DNA of 33,015 nt from NCBI GenBank assembly GCA_902632275.1, contig CACPBW010000009.1:1-33015 (forward strand). Reading direction: 5' to 3'. Under the pieces are notes generated by a model that was not told the DNA's origin, searched no databases, and saw only the letters and a list, made by a program, of their open reading frames with translations. Of this stretch, positions 24,378 to 32,392 are shown piece by piece. The DNA comes from an uncultured Pelagibacteraceae bacterium (GTDB lineage: Bacteria > Pseudomonadota > Alphaproteobacteria > Pelagibacterales > Pelagibacteraceae). A program made the position numbers and the translations under genes. How positions within the stretch are numbered: position 1 is the stretch's first letter; each line of letters begins with the position of its first letter.

Positions 24378-25074
24378 AATTTATTATTTCAAAAATATCT
24401 TTCTCATCTACTATACGCATGAATTCATTATGATGAGTATAATAGTCTTTAAAAGTTAAATTTTTAAAATTCTTTATTTCGTGAGTTAGAATATTTTTAT
24501 TCTTTCTTTTAAGAATAAGACCTAATCCTTGATCAGCTTTGATTGTATAGGTATCAATATCTTCTCTCGCTCTAGATTTTACAATTGATTTCCAAACGTC
24601 ACCATTCCAACTTGAGTGTGTTTGTGGGATAGTTTGGTGCCAAATTTTTGAAGGTAAGCAATCGTGAATTAAAATAACACCATTTTCATTTAATACTTTT
24701 AGAGAGTTATCTATATCCTTTAATACTTGCTCGTATACATGTAGGCCATCAATAAATATAAGATCAAAAGTACTTATGTTTTCTGCAAAAAATTGATCAC
24801 TAGTCATTCTGTGCGTACCACCTGATTGTGGATCTACTCCTACTTTTTCATTAATAATAATCTTAGAAAAGTTAACATCACTTTGACAACCAACTTCTAA
24901 ATATGACTTAAATTCTTTCTTTTTTATAATTTGGTTTATTAAATCAAACCTATTTGACGTTTTATGCCAATCATAATTTAGTTTCTTTGAAAATCTTTCT
25001 TTAGTCAGGAAATATAAAAATCTTCTTAAATATAAGGTTAACTTACTTGGTAAATCGTCATTTCTAATTATCAT
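24376..25074 (-). CDS. SAM-dependent methyltransferase (class I, Methyltransf_24-like)
   Basis: 232-residue protein. The Rossmann-like core begins at KSYLEVGCQSDV (near 66-77, glycine-rich SAM loop), followed by VGVDPQ and FDLIFIDGLHVYEQV, then GVILIHDCLPS. The N-terminus (LTLYLRRFLYFLTKERF) is basic and hydrophobic. Similar proteins methylate small molecules or sugars; the acceptor is unknown. Its ATG overlaps the racemase stop by 4 bases (ATGA), so the pair is coupled, with the racemase first. Confidence 0.8.
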   Translation of the reverse strand: MIIRNDDLPSKLTLYLRRFLYFLTKERFSKKLNYDWHKTSNRFDLINQIIKKKEFKSYLEVGCQSDVNFSKIIINEKVGVDPQSGGTHRMTSDQFFAENISTFDLIFIDGLHVYEQVLKDIDNSLKVLNENGVILIHDCLPSKIWHQTIPQTHSSWNGDVWKSIVKSRAREDIDTYTIKADQGLGLILKRKNKNILTHEIKNFKNLTFKDYYTHHNEFMRIVDEKDIFEIIN

Positions 25075-25766
25075 TTTGAGTATTTTTTCATAGAAATTTG
25101 AGCTAGTAACAAGTTTGGATCGATAAATATTTTAGACTCTTTTACTTTCTTAAATGATTTATAAGCAAATATTGCAATTGGTATTTCAGTGCATCCTAAT
25201 ATTATTTTTTTACACTTCATTTTAAGAAGATAATTTACCGCTGGCCTCAATACTCTTTCTGCATCTTTTACTTTACCCATCTTCACAAGGTTAATAGCTT
25301 TATTTACACTTTTTTTTTGAATAAATTTGTTTGGACTTATCAAACTAAAATTTTTATCAAAGTATTTATTATAAACTTTTGTTTCAAGTGTTGCCTCAGT
25401 ACAAAGAATTCCAATTTTAGAATTGTTTTTACAAGTCTTTTTTGCGTATAAAAAAACTTCTTTAGGCATACTTAATATCGGAATTTTAATGTGTTTTTGA
25501 ATATCTTTGTGCCAATAGTGAGCCGTATTACAAGGTATAACAATAAATTTACATTTATTTTTTTGCAGAAGTCTGCAGCCTGCAATTAAGCTTTTAAGAA
25601 CATTTTTATATTTTTTTAAATTTTTTATTCTGTTCGGAATTTTTGATTTATTATAAAGCATGAACATAGGATATTTTTGATCAATTTTTCCTCTATTGAT
25701 CACTGCCAGCTTGTTACAAAAGTCTAAACCTGCTCTGGTACCCATTCCACCTAGAATTCCAATCAT
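25071..25766 (-). CDS. Aspartate/glutamate racemase-family protein
   Basis: 231-residue two-domain racemase. The catalytic cysteines are Cys79 in VIPCNTAH and Cys192 in LGCTEIP, the pair for two-base racemisation. It starts MIGILGGMGTRAG, a glycine-rich opening typical of the family. A TTG two codons earlier is possible, but the ATG at 25766 gives the standard start. Probable product: D-aspartate or D-glutamate, or an alternative amino acid. It is the first of the two-gene unit with the methyltransferase. No cell-wall genes are nearby. Confidence 0.85.
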   Translation of the reverse strand: MIGILGGMGTRAGLDFCNKLAVINRGKIDQKYPMFMLYNKSKIPNRIKNLKKYKNVLKSLIAGCRLLQKNKCKFIVIPCNTAHYWHKDIQKHIKIPILSMPKEVFLYAKKTCKNNSKIGILCTEATLETKVYNKYFDKNFSLISPNKFIQKKSVNKAINLVKMGKVKDAERVLRPAVNYLLKMKCKKIILGCTEIPIAIFAYKSFKKVKESKIFIDPNLLLAQISMKKYSK

Positions 25767-25849
25767 AAGCAATGTTGATATTATTTTTAAAAATATTGCA
25801 AGATATTTATCTCAATTAAGATAAAAGGTACCAAATAGAATTATTATTT

Positions 25850-26467
25850 ATGAGTTTTTTGTTTTTAGGTTTTTTTACAGGACTTAGTTTAATCTTAGCT
25901 TTGGGTGCCCAAAATATTTTTGTTATAGAGCAAGGCCTTAAAAAAAATTACATATTTATTGTTTGTTTAATATGCTCGCTGTCAGACCTAATTTTAATAT
26001 TTTTAGGAATTTTCCTTTTTAATTTTTTTGAAAATTATCTATCAGGGCTAGTTGAATTTATTTTAAATATTTTATTATTGATATTTTTAATTTATTTTAT
26101 ATTTGAAAAAATAAAGTCAAATTATCAAAATGTTAGTTTTGATGAACAAAAAACAGTCTTATCTTTTAAAAGTGTTATTATTAAAACGCTTGGATTTACT
26201 TATTTGAATCCACATGTTTATTCAGATACTGTTTTTTTTCTTGGAAATTTTTCTAAAAATTTTGAAATTTTTAATAAATATTATTTCGGTATTGGAGCAG
26301 CCATTTCATCATTTATTTTCTTTTTTTCGTTAGGATATATGTCGAAATTTTTTTCAAATTATTTAAAAGGCGAAAAAATTTGGAAATATATAAATAATTT
26401 TATAATTATTTTTATGAGTGGTTTATGCATATATATTTTGAGTGATTTGTATAATTATTTTGTTTAA
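25850..26467 (+). CDS. LysE/ArgO family amino-acid exporter
   Basis: 205-residue inner-membrane protein with about six hydrophobic segments. The N-terminal motif LALGAQNIFVIEQGLKKNY and the mid-protein LNPHVYSDTVFFLG are strongly typical of the LysE/ArgO translocators that export basic amino acids. Its ATG is 83 bases from the racemase start, in a divergent arrangement. Substrate specificity is not determined by sequence. Confidence 0.9.
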   Translation: MSFLFLGFFTGLSLILALGAQNIFVIEQGLKKNYIFIVCLICSLSDLILIFLGIFLFNFFENYLSGLVEFILNILLLIFLIYFIFEKIKSNYQNVSFDEQKTVLSFKSVIIKTLGFTYLNPHVYSDTVFFLGNFSKNFEIFNKYYFGIGAAISSFIFFFSLGYMSKFFSNYLKGEKIWKYINNFIIIFMSGLCIYILSDLYNYFV

Positions 26468-26592
26468 AAAAAGTTAATAAATCCAAGCCAAGCCAAAATA
26501 AATACTGCTAACCAAATTAAACCTTTTATTAAAAAAAATAAAAAACTTCCAGCAACGATATATTTGATAATTTTTTTAATTTGATTTTTCAA
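26464..26592 (-). CDS. 42-residue hydrophobic ORF downstream of the HisD-like gene
   Basis: In-frame with and 12 bases after the HisD-like stop, starting at TTG (26592). The product is a short basic N-terminus (MKNQIKKIIKYIVAG) and one or two hydrophobic stretches ending WLAVFILAWLGFINFF. The regular hydrophobic pattern and stop-to-start proximity favour a real small membrane protein, but there is no ATG and no ribosome site. Its end overlaps the LysE end by 4 bases. Confidence 0.45.
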   Translation of the reverse strand: MKNQIKKIIKYIVAGSFLFFLIKGLIWLAVFILAWLGFINFF

Positions 26593-26604
26593 AATATGAT
26601 AGAC

Positions 26605-27891
26605 TTAATTTGAATATCCGTATTTTCTCAATCTAACATCACCAGTTCTTGCGTGTGCTTCCATACCTTCGTATCTTGATATTCTAGCAGCTGCAGCACC
26701 AACTTCTTTAGTTGACTCTTTAGTCATCCTTTGGAAGCTCAATGTTTTAATAAATTTTCCCACAAATAAACCACCAGTATATTTTCCTGCACCTTTTGTT
26801 GGTAAAATATGATTTGTACCTGAACACTTATCTCCATAAGCAACAGTAGTTTCTTCACCAATAAATAATGATCCATAGTTTTTTAGACGATCATGAAACC
26901 ATTTTAGATTTTTTGTTTGTACTTCTAAGTGTTCTGGAGCATATTCATCACTTATTTTTGCCATTTCTTCATCAGTGTCACAAAGAATTACCTCACCATA
27001 ATCTTTCCAAGCAGCTTCGGCACTTGTTCGTGGTAATTCTGGAAGTTCAGAAATTAATTCGGGAACTCTTTTCATAACTTGTTCGGCAAGTTTTTTGCTT
27101 GTCGTGTAAAGCCATGCTGGCGAATTATATCCATGTTCTGCTTGCCCAACTAAATCCACAGCAACAATTTCTGGGTCGGCGCTTTCGTCTGCTATAATTG
27201 CAATTTCTGTTGGTCCAGCAAACAAATCAATACCAACTTTTCCAAATAAAATTCTTTTAGCTTCAGCAACAAATTGATTACCAGGTCCAACTAATATATC
27301 TGCAGGTTCATTTCCAAACAATCCATAAGTCATTGCAGCAATAGCTGGAACGCCACCAAGATTTAAAATTACATCTGCTCCACAAAGATTTGCAGTATAT
27401 ATAATAGCTGGATGCGCACCCATTTTTTCTTTTGGAGGACTACAAGCAATTATATTTTTTACACCGGCAACTTTTGCAGTTGTTACACTCATAACAGCTG
27501 ACGCTATATGGGCATACCTTCCACCAGGTATATAACATCCTGCAGTATTAACAGGGACTAATTTTTGACCAGCGTAAAGTCCTTTTGAAAGCTCTACTTC
27601 GAAATCTTGTCCATAATTTTTTAGTTGTGCTTCTGCAAATTTTCTTACTCTTTCATAAGAGAATTGAATATCATCCTTAGTTTTTTGATCTAGCGACTTA
27701 TTTATTTGATTAATTTTTTCTTTAGAAACAATTATATCTCCGTCAAATTTATCAAATTTTTTTGTAAGTTCTTTACAACCATCTTCTTTAGATTTTTCTA
27801 ATTCAGACAACAATTTTTGAACAATATCTCTAGTTTTTGTATCATCTGTTGAGGCAGTTTTGACAGCTTTTTTTAAATATTGAATTCCCAT
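26605..27891 (-). CDS. HisD-superfamily dehydrogenase, possibly sulfopropanediol dehydrogenase
   Basis: 428-residue NAD- and Zn-dependent four-electron-type dehydrogenase of the histidinol dehydrogenase fold. The conserved metal/catalytic blocks remain: GQAEHG (Gln250, His253), YAPEHLEV, SGTNHILPT and EAHARTGD. Differences from true HisD include GDKCSGTNH (usually GDYASGTNH) and YTGGLFVGKFIKT where HisD has a GLSVEDFL-type segment. No other his gene is near. I recall the HpsN (2,3-dihydroxypropanesulfonate) group as sharing these changes, but cannot verify it here. Upstream lies a phosphotransacetylase; the transporter diverges from that gene. Confidence 0.8.
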   Translation of the reverse strand: MGIQYLKKAVKTASTDDTKTRDIVQKLLSELEKSKEDGCKELTKKFDKFDGDIIVSKEKINQINKSLDQKTKDDIQFSYERVRKFAEAQLKNYGQDFEVELSKGLYAGQKLVPVNTAGCYIPGGRYAHIASAVMSVTTAKVAGVKNIIACSPPKEKMGAHPAIIYTANLCGADVILNLGGVPAIAAMTYGLFGNEPADILVGPGNQFVAEAKRILFGKVGIDLFAGPTEIAIIADESADPEIVAVDLVGQAEHGYNSPAWLYTTSKKLAEQVMKRVPELISELPELPRTSAEAAWKDYGEVILCDTDEEMAKISDEYAPEHLEVQTKNLKWFHDRLKNYGSLFIGEETTVAYGDKCSGTNHILPTKGAGKYTGGLFVGKFIKTLSFQRMTKESTKEVGAAAARISRYEGMEAHARTGDVRLRKYGYSN

Positions 27892-27916
27892 TTTGGCAGT
27901 ATTTATATTTTGATTA

Positions 27917-28828
27917 TTAATCTAATGCAACTACTGCAGCTGCTATAGATGCCATCCTAGCAGTTGCCTCATCAGATCTACTTGTTATTACAACTGGAAC
28001 TTTTCCACCAACCACAACTCCAGCTGCACATGCACCCATAAAATATATCATCATTTTTACTAATGCATTACCAGCCTCAACATTAGGAACCAACAAAACG
28101 TCGGCTTGGCCGGCGACTGAATTTTTAATACCTTTAATTCCAGATGATTTTTTAGACACACTATTGTCAAAAGCTAATGGTCCAAAGACATCTGCTTTAA
28201 GATTTTCTTTTTTAGCAAGCTCAGTTATTTCTTTTGCATCAATAGAACTTTGAACACTGTCTAAAACTTCTTCAGTTGCTGAAAGAACAGAAACTTTTGG
28301 TTTTTCAATACCAATTCTATGACAAAAATTTATTACATTTTTAAGAATATGCATTTTTGTTTTTACGTTTGGAGAAACATTTAAAGCTCCATCAGTTATT
28401 ATTATTGGCTGATCATTCTTTTCTAATGTCATGTGCCAAATATGGCTCAGTCTAGTCTTTCCTAACAAATTATATTCTTTCTTAATTACCTCTTTCATTA
28501 GAACATCTGTATGAATATGACCTTTAACTATAATTTTTATTTTTCCTTGAGAAGCTAGTTTTGCAGCTATTTTAGCTGTTGAGTTTTCTTTAGGTTCGTG
28601 GATAATTTCGTATTTTGAAATATCAAATTGTAATTCTTCGGCACATTTTTGAATTTCATCTTTATCACCAATTAAAATAGGATTTATCAAATTTTCTTTG
28701 ACAGCATCTATTACTGATAGCATGGGAAGCATTTTTCCAGCGTTTACAATTCCTGCAGGAATATCTTTTTTTTTATGTGCAACATCTAGAAGGTTAATTG
28801 GACAAATTATTTCTTTATTTGAAAGCAT
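27917..28828 (-). CDS. Phosphate acetyl/butyryltransferase family protein
   Basis: 303 residues of the PTA/PTB fold, which moves an acyl group between CoA and phosphate. Family landmarks include IVKGHIHTDVLMKEV (about 94-108), ITDGALNVSPNVKTK and a C-terminal KVPVVITSRSDEATARMASI. The protein is the short PTB-like form without the DRTGG or P-loop domains of long Pta. It is 25 bases upstream of the HisD-like gene and on the same strand, so the two are one unit. If acetyl-phosphate from a sulfonate pathway (Xsc) is its substrate, the missing genes must lie elsewhere. Confidence 0.88.
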   Translation of the reverse strand: MLSNKEIICPINLLDVAHKKKDIPAGIVNAGKMLPMLSVIDAVKENLINPILIGDKDEIQKCAEELQFDISKYEIIHEPKENSTAKIAAKLASQGKIKIIVKGHIHTDVLMKEVIKKEYNLLGKTRLSHIWHMTLEKNDQPIIITDGALNVSPNVKTKMHILKNVINFCHRIGIEKPKVSVLSATEEVLDSVQSSIDAKEITELAKKENLKADVFGPLAFDNSVSKKSSGIKGIKNSVAGQADVLLVPNVEAGNALVKMMIYFMGACAAGVVVGGKVPVVITSRSDEATARMASIAAAVVALD

Positions 28829-28836
28829 AAGTTTTT

Positions 28837-28865
28837 TTTACATATATTTACGATGTCTATATAAT
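28837..28865 (+). promoter_or_regulatory. Promoter of the BASS-type transporter gene
   Basis: TTTACA (28837-28842), a 17-base spacer and TATAAT (28860-28865). The ATG at 28884 is 18 bases beyond the -10 box, leaving a leader of about 12 bases. It lies in the 55-base divergent gap before the acyltransferase gene on the other strand. Confidence 0.7.
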
Positions 28866-28883
28866 AAGTTAATATGGCATAAA

Positions 28884-29729
28884 ATGGAAATTGTAACTAA
28901 AATTGCACCAATTGCATTAGCTTTGATAATGTTAACTCTAGGATTAGGACTAACAATCAAAGATTTTACCAGGGTTATAAAGCAGCCAAAAGATTTTATA
29001 GTTGGTTTAATTTGCCAGTTAATACTTTTGCCAATTGTAGCTTTTATAATTATAAAAGTATTTCAAATCAGTACGGAACTTGCGCTAGGTTTAATGATTA
29101 TTGCTGCAGCACCTGGGGGTGTTACATCTAATGTATTGACGAAGTTTGCGAATGGAGACGTTGCTTTATCAATTTCACTTACAGCAATTGTGAGTTTGAT
29201 AAGCATAATATCCGTTCCTTTAATAATTTTCGGTTCGGCTGATTTATTAAATATTAAGACTTCGACCACAAATATTTCAATGAATGAAATAGCTTTAAAA
29301 ATGTTTTTTGTGGTAACGCTCCCTGTAATTGTTGGAATGATTTTAAGAAAATTTTTTCCATTTTTTTCTAATGAGGAGCAATTAATTCAAAGAATATCTA
29401 TTTTTCTTTTTATAATAGTTTTTGTTGCTATTTGGGTTGAGGAAAATCAAAATATTATATTTTACATAAAGCAATCAGGAATAATTACTCTAGTATTAAA
29501 TATTATAATGATGGTTTTGGGATATTATGTAGCTAAAATTTTTGCGAGTGGCGCTGAACAAAGGAAATGTATATCTCTTGAATGCGGACTGCAAAATGGC
29601 ACATTGGCAGTTTTTGTAGCAACTCAAATTTTCGATGAAATAACATACATAGTACCTACAGCTACTTATGCTCTTATAATGTTCGTAACATCAATATTTT
29701 TTGTTCTTTTTATAAGAAACAAAAATTAA
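28884..29729 (+). CDS. BASS (bile acid:sodium symporter) family transporter
   Basis: 281-residue inner-membrane protein with about nine to ten hydrophobic segments. The stretch IIAAAPGGVTSNVLTKFANGD near 75 is the family sodium-binding crossover, and a later CGLQNGTLAVFVATQ is also typical. I chose ATG at 28884: an upstream frame open from 28698 lies antisense to the acyltransferase and carries a non-membrane N-terminus, so it is rejected. BASS proteins take up organic anions such as bile acids, pyruvate or pantothenate with Na+. The adjacent genes make an organic acid or sulfonate substrate possible. Confidence 0.88.
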   Translation: MEIVTKIAPIALALIMLTLGLGLTIKDFTRVIKQPKDFIVGLICQLILLPIVAFIIIKVFQISTELALGLMIIAAAPGGVTSNVLTKFANGDVALSISLTAIVSLISIISVPLIIFGSADLLNIKTSTTNISMNEIALKMFFVVTLPVIVGMILRKFFPFFSNEEQLIQRISIFLFIIVFVAIWVEENQNIIFYIKQSGIITLVLNIIMMVLGYYVAKIFASGAEQRKCISLECGLQNGTLAVFVATQIFDEITYIVPTATYALIMFVTSIFFVLFIRNKN

Positions 29730-29783
29730 ATTCAGGACATTTTGCATCTATTTGAATGAAAAAAAGTTGCTATACACATAATC

Positions 29784-30167
29784 ATGCAAATTGAAATAAT
29801 TTTACCATCAGTCGTTTTAGGAATTATGTTGTTTTTTTCTTTTGCTGTTGCGCCTGTTATTTTTAAAGTTCTTAAGGAAAATGATGCAAGAAAATTTGTA
29901 AGAACGATTTTTCCTTATTATTATTGCATAAATTTAATACTGGTTTCTTTAGTATGTATTTTTTTATTTTATAAAGACTTTATAAATTTTGATTTTTATC
30001 TTCTCTTTTCTGTAGCTATTCTTTTTGCTATCTCATTATTTGTATTAATGCCGATGATTAATAATGCGAGAGATCAAAAGAAAGAGAGTAAATTTAAATA
30101 TTTGCATGCAGCTTCTGTGATTATAAACTTTTTACAAATTTTTATTCTTATTTATGTTTTACTTTAA
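29784..30167 (+). CDS. DUF4149 / TMEM205-like membrane protein
   Basis: 127 residues, about four hydrophobic segments. The N-terminal block GIMLFFSFAVAPVIFKVL and the IFPYYYCIN sequence are typical of this family, as is the late LHAASVIINFLQIF. The function is unknown. An extended -10-like TTGCTATACA precedes the ATG, with no clear -35. Its last 14 bases overlap the histidine phosphatase gene. Confidence 0.78.
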   Translation: MQIEIILPSVVLGIMLFFSFAVAPVIFKVLKENDARKFVRTIFPYYYCINLILVSLVCIFLFYKDFINFDFYLLFSVAILFAISLFVLMPMINNARDQKKESKFKYLHAASVIINFLQIFILIYVLL

Positions 30168-30714
30168 AAAAAAAATATTTATTTTTTTTTTAGTTCTTTT
30201 CATCATTCCAAACCAATCCAAAACTGAAGAAAATTTAATAAATACACTTAAAAAAGGTAAAAATATTATTTTTATCAGACACTCACTAGCACCAGGCAAT
30301 GGTGACCCTTCAGGATTTATATTAAGTGATTGTTCAACTCAAAGAAATTTAAATAAAAAAGGAATAATCCAATCGAAAAAAATTGGAAACTTTTTTGAAA
30401 AAAATCAAATTCCTATAGATTTAGTTCTAAGTAGTGAATGGTGCAGGTGTAAGGATACTGCATTTTATGCTTTTAGTGATTTTAAAACCTTTGATGCTCT
30501 GAATTCTTTTTATGATGAAAAGTTTGCTGCTAATGAGGATAAACAAATTAAAAATTTGAAAAAATTCATAAAAAAATGGAGAGGTGATAAAAACCTAGTC
30601 CTAGTCACTCATTATGTTGTTATAAATTCTATTTTAGGTGTGGGATCAGGCTCAGGTGAGATTGTTGTTGTGGACAAAAATCTAATTTTAAAAGGAAGGA
30701 TTAGCAATTATTAA
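30154..30714 (+). CDS. Exported histidine phosphatase (phosphoglycerate mutase superfamily)
   Basis: 186-residue protein with a hydrophobic, Lys-started N-terminus (1-19, signal peptide or anchor). The catalytic His43 is in IFIRHSLAPG (RHG altered to RHS), the second His153 is in LVTHYVVINS, and Arg is expected near SSEWCRCKDTA (94-104). The Cys in that last segment are unusual. It is likely a periplasmic phosphatase acting on small phosphorylated compounds. Its start overlaps the DUF4149 end by 14 bases. Confidence 0.85.
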   Translation: MFYFKKKIFIFFLVLFIIPNQSKTEENLINTLKKGKNIIFIRHSLAPGNGDPSGFILSDCSTQRNLNKKGIIQSKKIGNFFEKNQIPIDLVLSSEWCRCKDTAFYAFSDFKTFDALNSFYDEKFAANEDKQIKNLKKFIKKWRGDKNLVLVTHYVVINSILGVGSGSGEIVVVDKNLILKGRISNY

Positions 30715-30719
30715 AAATC

Positions 30720-32150
30720 ATGACAGTAGCTAAAAGATTTATAATTTATATATTTTTCTTTACTTTTTACTTTTCTTTTGCTGCCGCAGAATTTTTTAAA
30801 GATATATCAGGTATTATTGAGAACAATGAACCAAGACTTAGTTACGGAGTGGCAGTTTCGGATGTAAATAATGATAATAAATTTGAATTTGTAGTTACTG
30901 GGTTTGGATATAAAAACTTAGCCTTAGGTTTTGAGAATAATAATTTGGTAAATACAATAGATAATAAAATATTCAATGATGCAGAAAGAAAAACTATTGG
31001 TGTTGCAGCTTGCGATATTGATAAAGACGGATTCGAGGAAGTTTATTTTTTGAATACAGATACTTATAGTGGAGATAAAAAATATTCAGACAGGCTTCTT
31101 GATAAAAAACAAAAAAAATTCTTTGATTTATTTGAAATAGAGGAAAATAAAACATCATTAAATCTTACCGCTGGAAGATCTGTTGTGTGCGTTGATCGTA
31201 ACGGTAACGGTGTATATGGATTTTATGTTGCAAATTATGGTGGCCCCACCAGATTTTATGAACTAAGTAACAATTTACTAATCGATAAAGCACCAAAACT
31301 AAAAATTGATAGAGTTACTGGTGGAAGAGCAGTTGTAGCTGGACATATAATTTCAGATAATACTGATATTTTTGCTGCAAACGAGAGAGGATCAAATTTT
31401 TTATACAAAAATAATAACGGTTCTTTTACAGAATTAGCAAATGAGTATGAGGTTCAAGACAAATATGAAAATGGGAGAGGCACAACTCTTTCTGATGTTT
31501 TTTATAGAGGACAATTAGATATTGTAAGTTCAAACTGGAATGGAAATCATAGAATATTTGCTTTAGACGGAAATGAATTTACAGATATTGCCCAACCTGA
31601 TTTTAACGAACCAACTCGTATAAGAACAGTTATATCTGCAGATTTTGATAATGATGGTTTTGATGAAATATTTATGAATAATATTGGCCAACCAAATAAA
31701 TTATTTAAGATTTTAGATAATGGAGTGTTAAAAAAAATAGATATACAAGTGGGTTTAGAATATTTTGGCTTAGGTACAGGAGCAGCAGTTGCTGATATTG
31801 ATAATGATGGGATACTAGAATTGTTAGTTGCTCATGGTGAAAGCGGCATGCAACCACTGAGTCTTTACAAGGCAGATATAAAAGAAAAGTTCAATTATAT
31901 TAGAATTCAACCATTAAATAAATTTGGTGCACCAGCAAGAGGTGCTACAGTTACTTTAATTTCTAATTTAAGAAAACATTCCAAAACTATTGATGCTGGA
32001 TCTGGATACTTGTGTCAAATGGAACCCGTAGCCCATTTTGGTTTACGAAAAGGTGAGAAGATTCGAAGTATTGTTATCCAATGGACTAATGGACAGAAAA
32101 AAAGTCTTAAGATATCAAAAATAAATAATACAATTAAAGTAAAACAATAA
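30720..32150 (+). CDS. FG-GAP/VCBS repeat protein with ASPIC/UnbV domain
   Basis: 476-residue exported protein. Signal peptide 1-23 (cleavage after FAAA). Beta-propeller-like repeats carry calcium-binding D-x-[DN]-x-D motifs, for example VSDVNNDNKFEF, CDIDKDGFEE, ADFDNDGFDEIF and VADIDNDGILELL. The C-terminal ASPIC/UnbV domain (about 390-476) includes GAPARGATVTL and IVIQWTNGQKK. These proteins are extracellular or periplasmic and probably Ca-dependent; ligand unknown. It starts 5 bases after the phosphatase stop. Confidence 0.87.
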   Translation: MTVAKRFIIYIFFFTFYFSFAAAEFFKDISGIIENNEPRLSYGVAVSDVNNDNKFEFVVTGFGYKNLALGFENNNLVNTIDNKIFNDAERKTIGVAACDIDKDGFEEVYFLNTDTYSGDKKYSDRLLDKKQKKFFDLFEIEENKTSLNLTAGRSVVCVDRNGNGVYGFYVANYGGPTRFYELSNNLLIDKAPKLKIDRVTGGRAVVAGHIISDNTDIFAANERGSNFLYKNNNGSFTELANEYEVQDKYENGRGTTLSDVFYRGQLDIVSSNWNGNHRIFALDGNEFTDIAQPDFNEPTRIRTVISADFDNDGFDEIFMNNIGQPNKLFKILDNGVLKKIDIQVGLEYFGLGTGAAVADIDNDGILELLVAHGESGMQPLSLYKADIKEKFNYIRIQPLNKFGAPARGATVTLISNLRKHSKTIDAGSGYLCQMEPVAHFGLRKGEKIRSIVIQWTNGQKKSLKISKINNTIKVKQ

Positions 32151-32217
32151 ATAGCAAATATTTAGCTAGGACAATTGTGACCAGTACTAATTTTTAACTT
32201 TTTGGTATTAAGTTATT

Positions 32218-32361
32218 ATGACTTCATGTTTATTTTCTCTTATCGTTGTTGCATTTGTAGGATTAATTGCTTTTGTATTTAGAAAACCGTCAGATAAAGA
32301 AATTAAAAAATTTAAGGATAAATCCCAGGATAAAGTAAACTGGTCAAGAATGGGTTTTTAA
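32218..32361 (+). CDS. 47-residue single-pass membrane protein
   Basis: Intact frame from ATG 32218 to TAA 32359-32361. A hydrophobic N-terminal segment (4-21, CLFSLIVVAFVGLIAFVF) is followed by a strongly basic tail rich in Lys and Asp (KKFKDKSQDKV). This N-out/C-in layout is expected for a small inner-membrane protein. No family is recognised, and no clear ribosome site is seen. It fills most of the gap after the FG-GAP gene. Confidence 0.6.
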   Translation: MTSCLFSLIVVAFVGLIAFVFRKPSDKEIKKFKDKSQDKVNWSRMGF

Positions 32362-32392
32362 GTCAAAAAATAACACAATCTTAAAATTCGAT

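Noticed and set aside
25767-25772. TTG start for the racemase
   Set aside because: The ATG two codons later opens the normal MIGILGGMG sequence.
28698-28883. Longer N-terminus for the BASS transporter
   Set aside because: It is antisense to the acyltransferase gene, non-membrane in character and lies upstream of the promoter at 28837-28865.
30166-30191. Runs of ten A and ten T at the start of the histidine phosphatase gene as a phase-variable switch
   Set aside because: Homopolymers of this size are common in this AT-rich sequence and overlap the DUF4149 stop; no evidence of switching can be seen from one copy.
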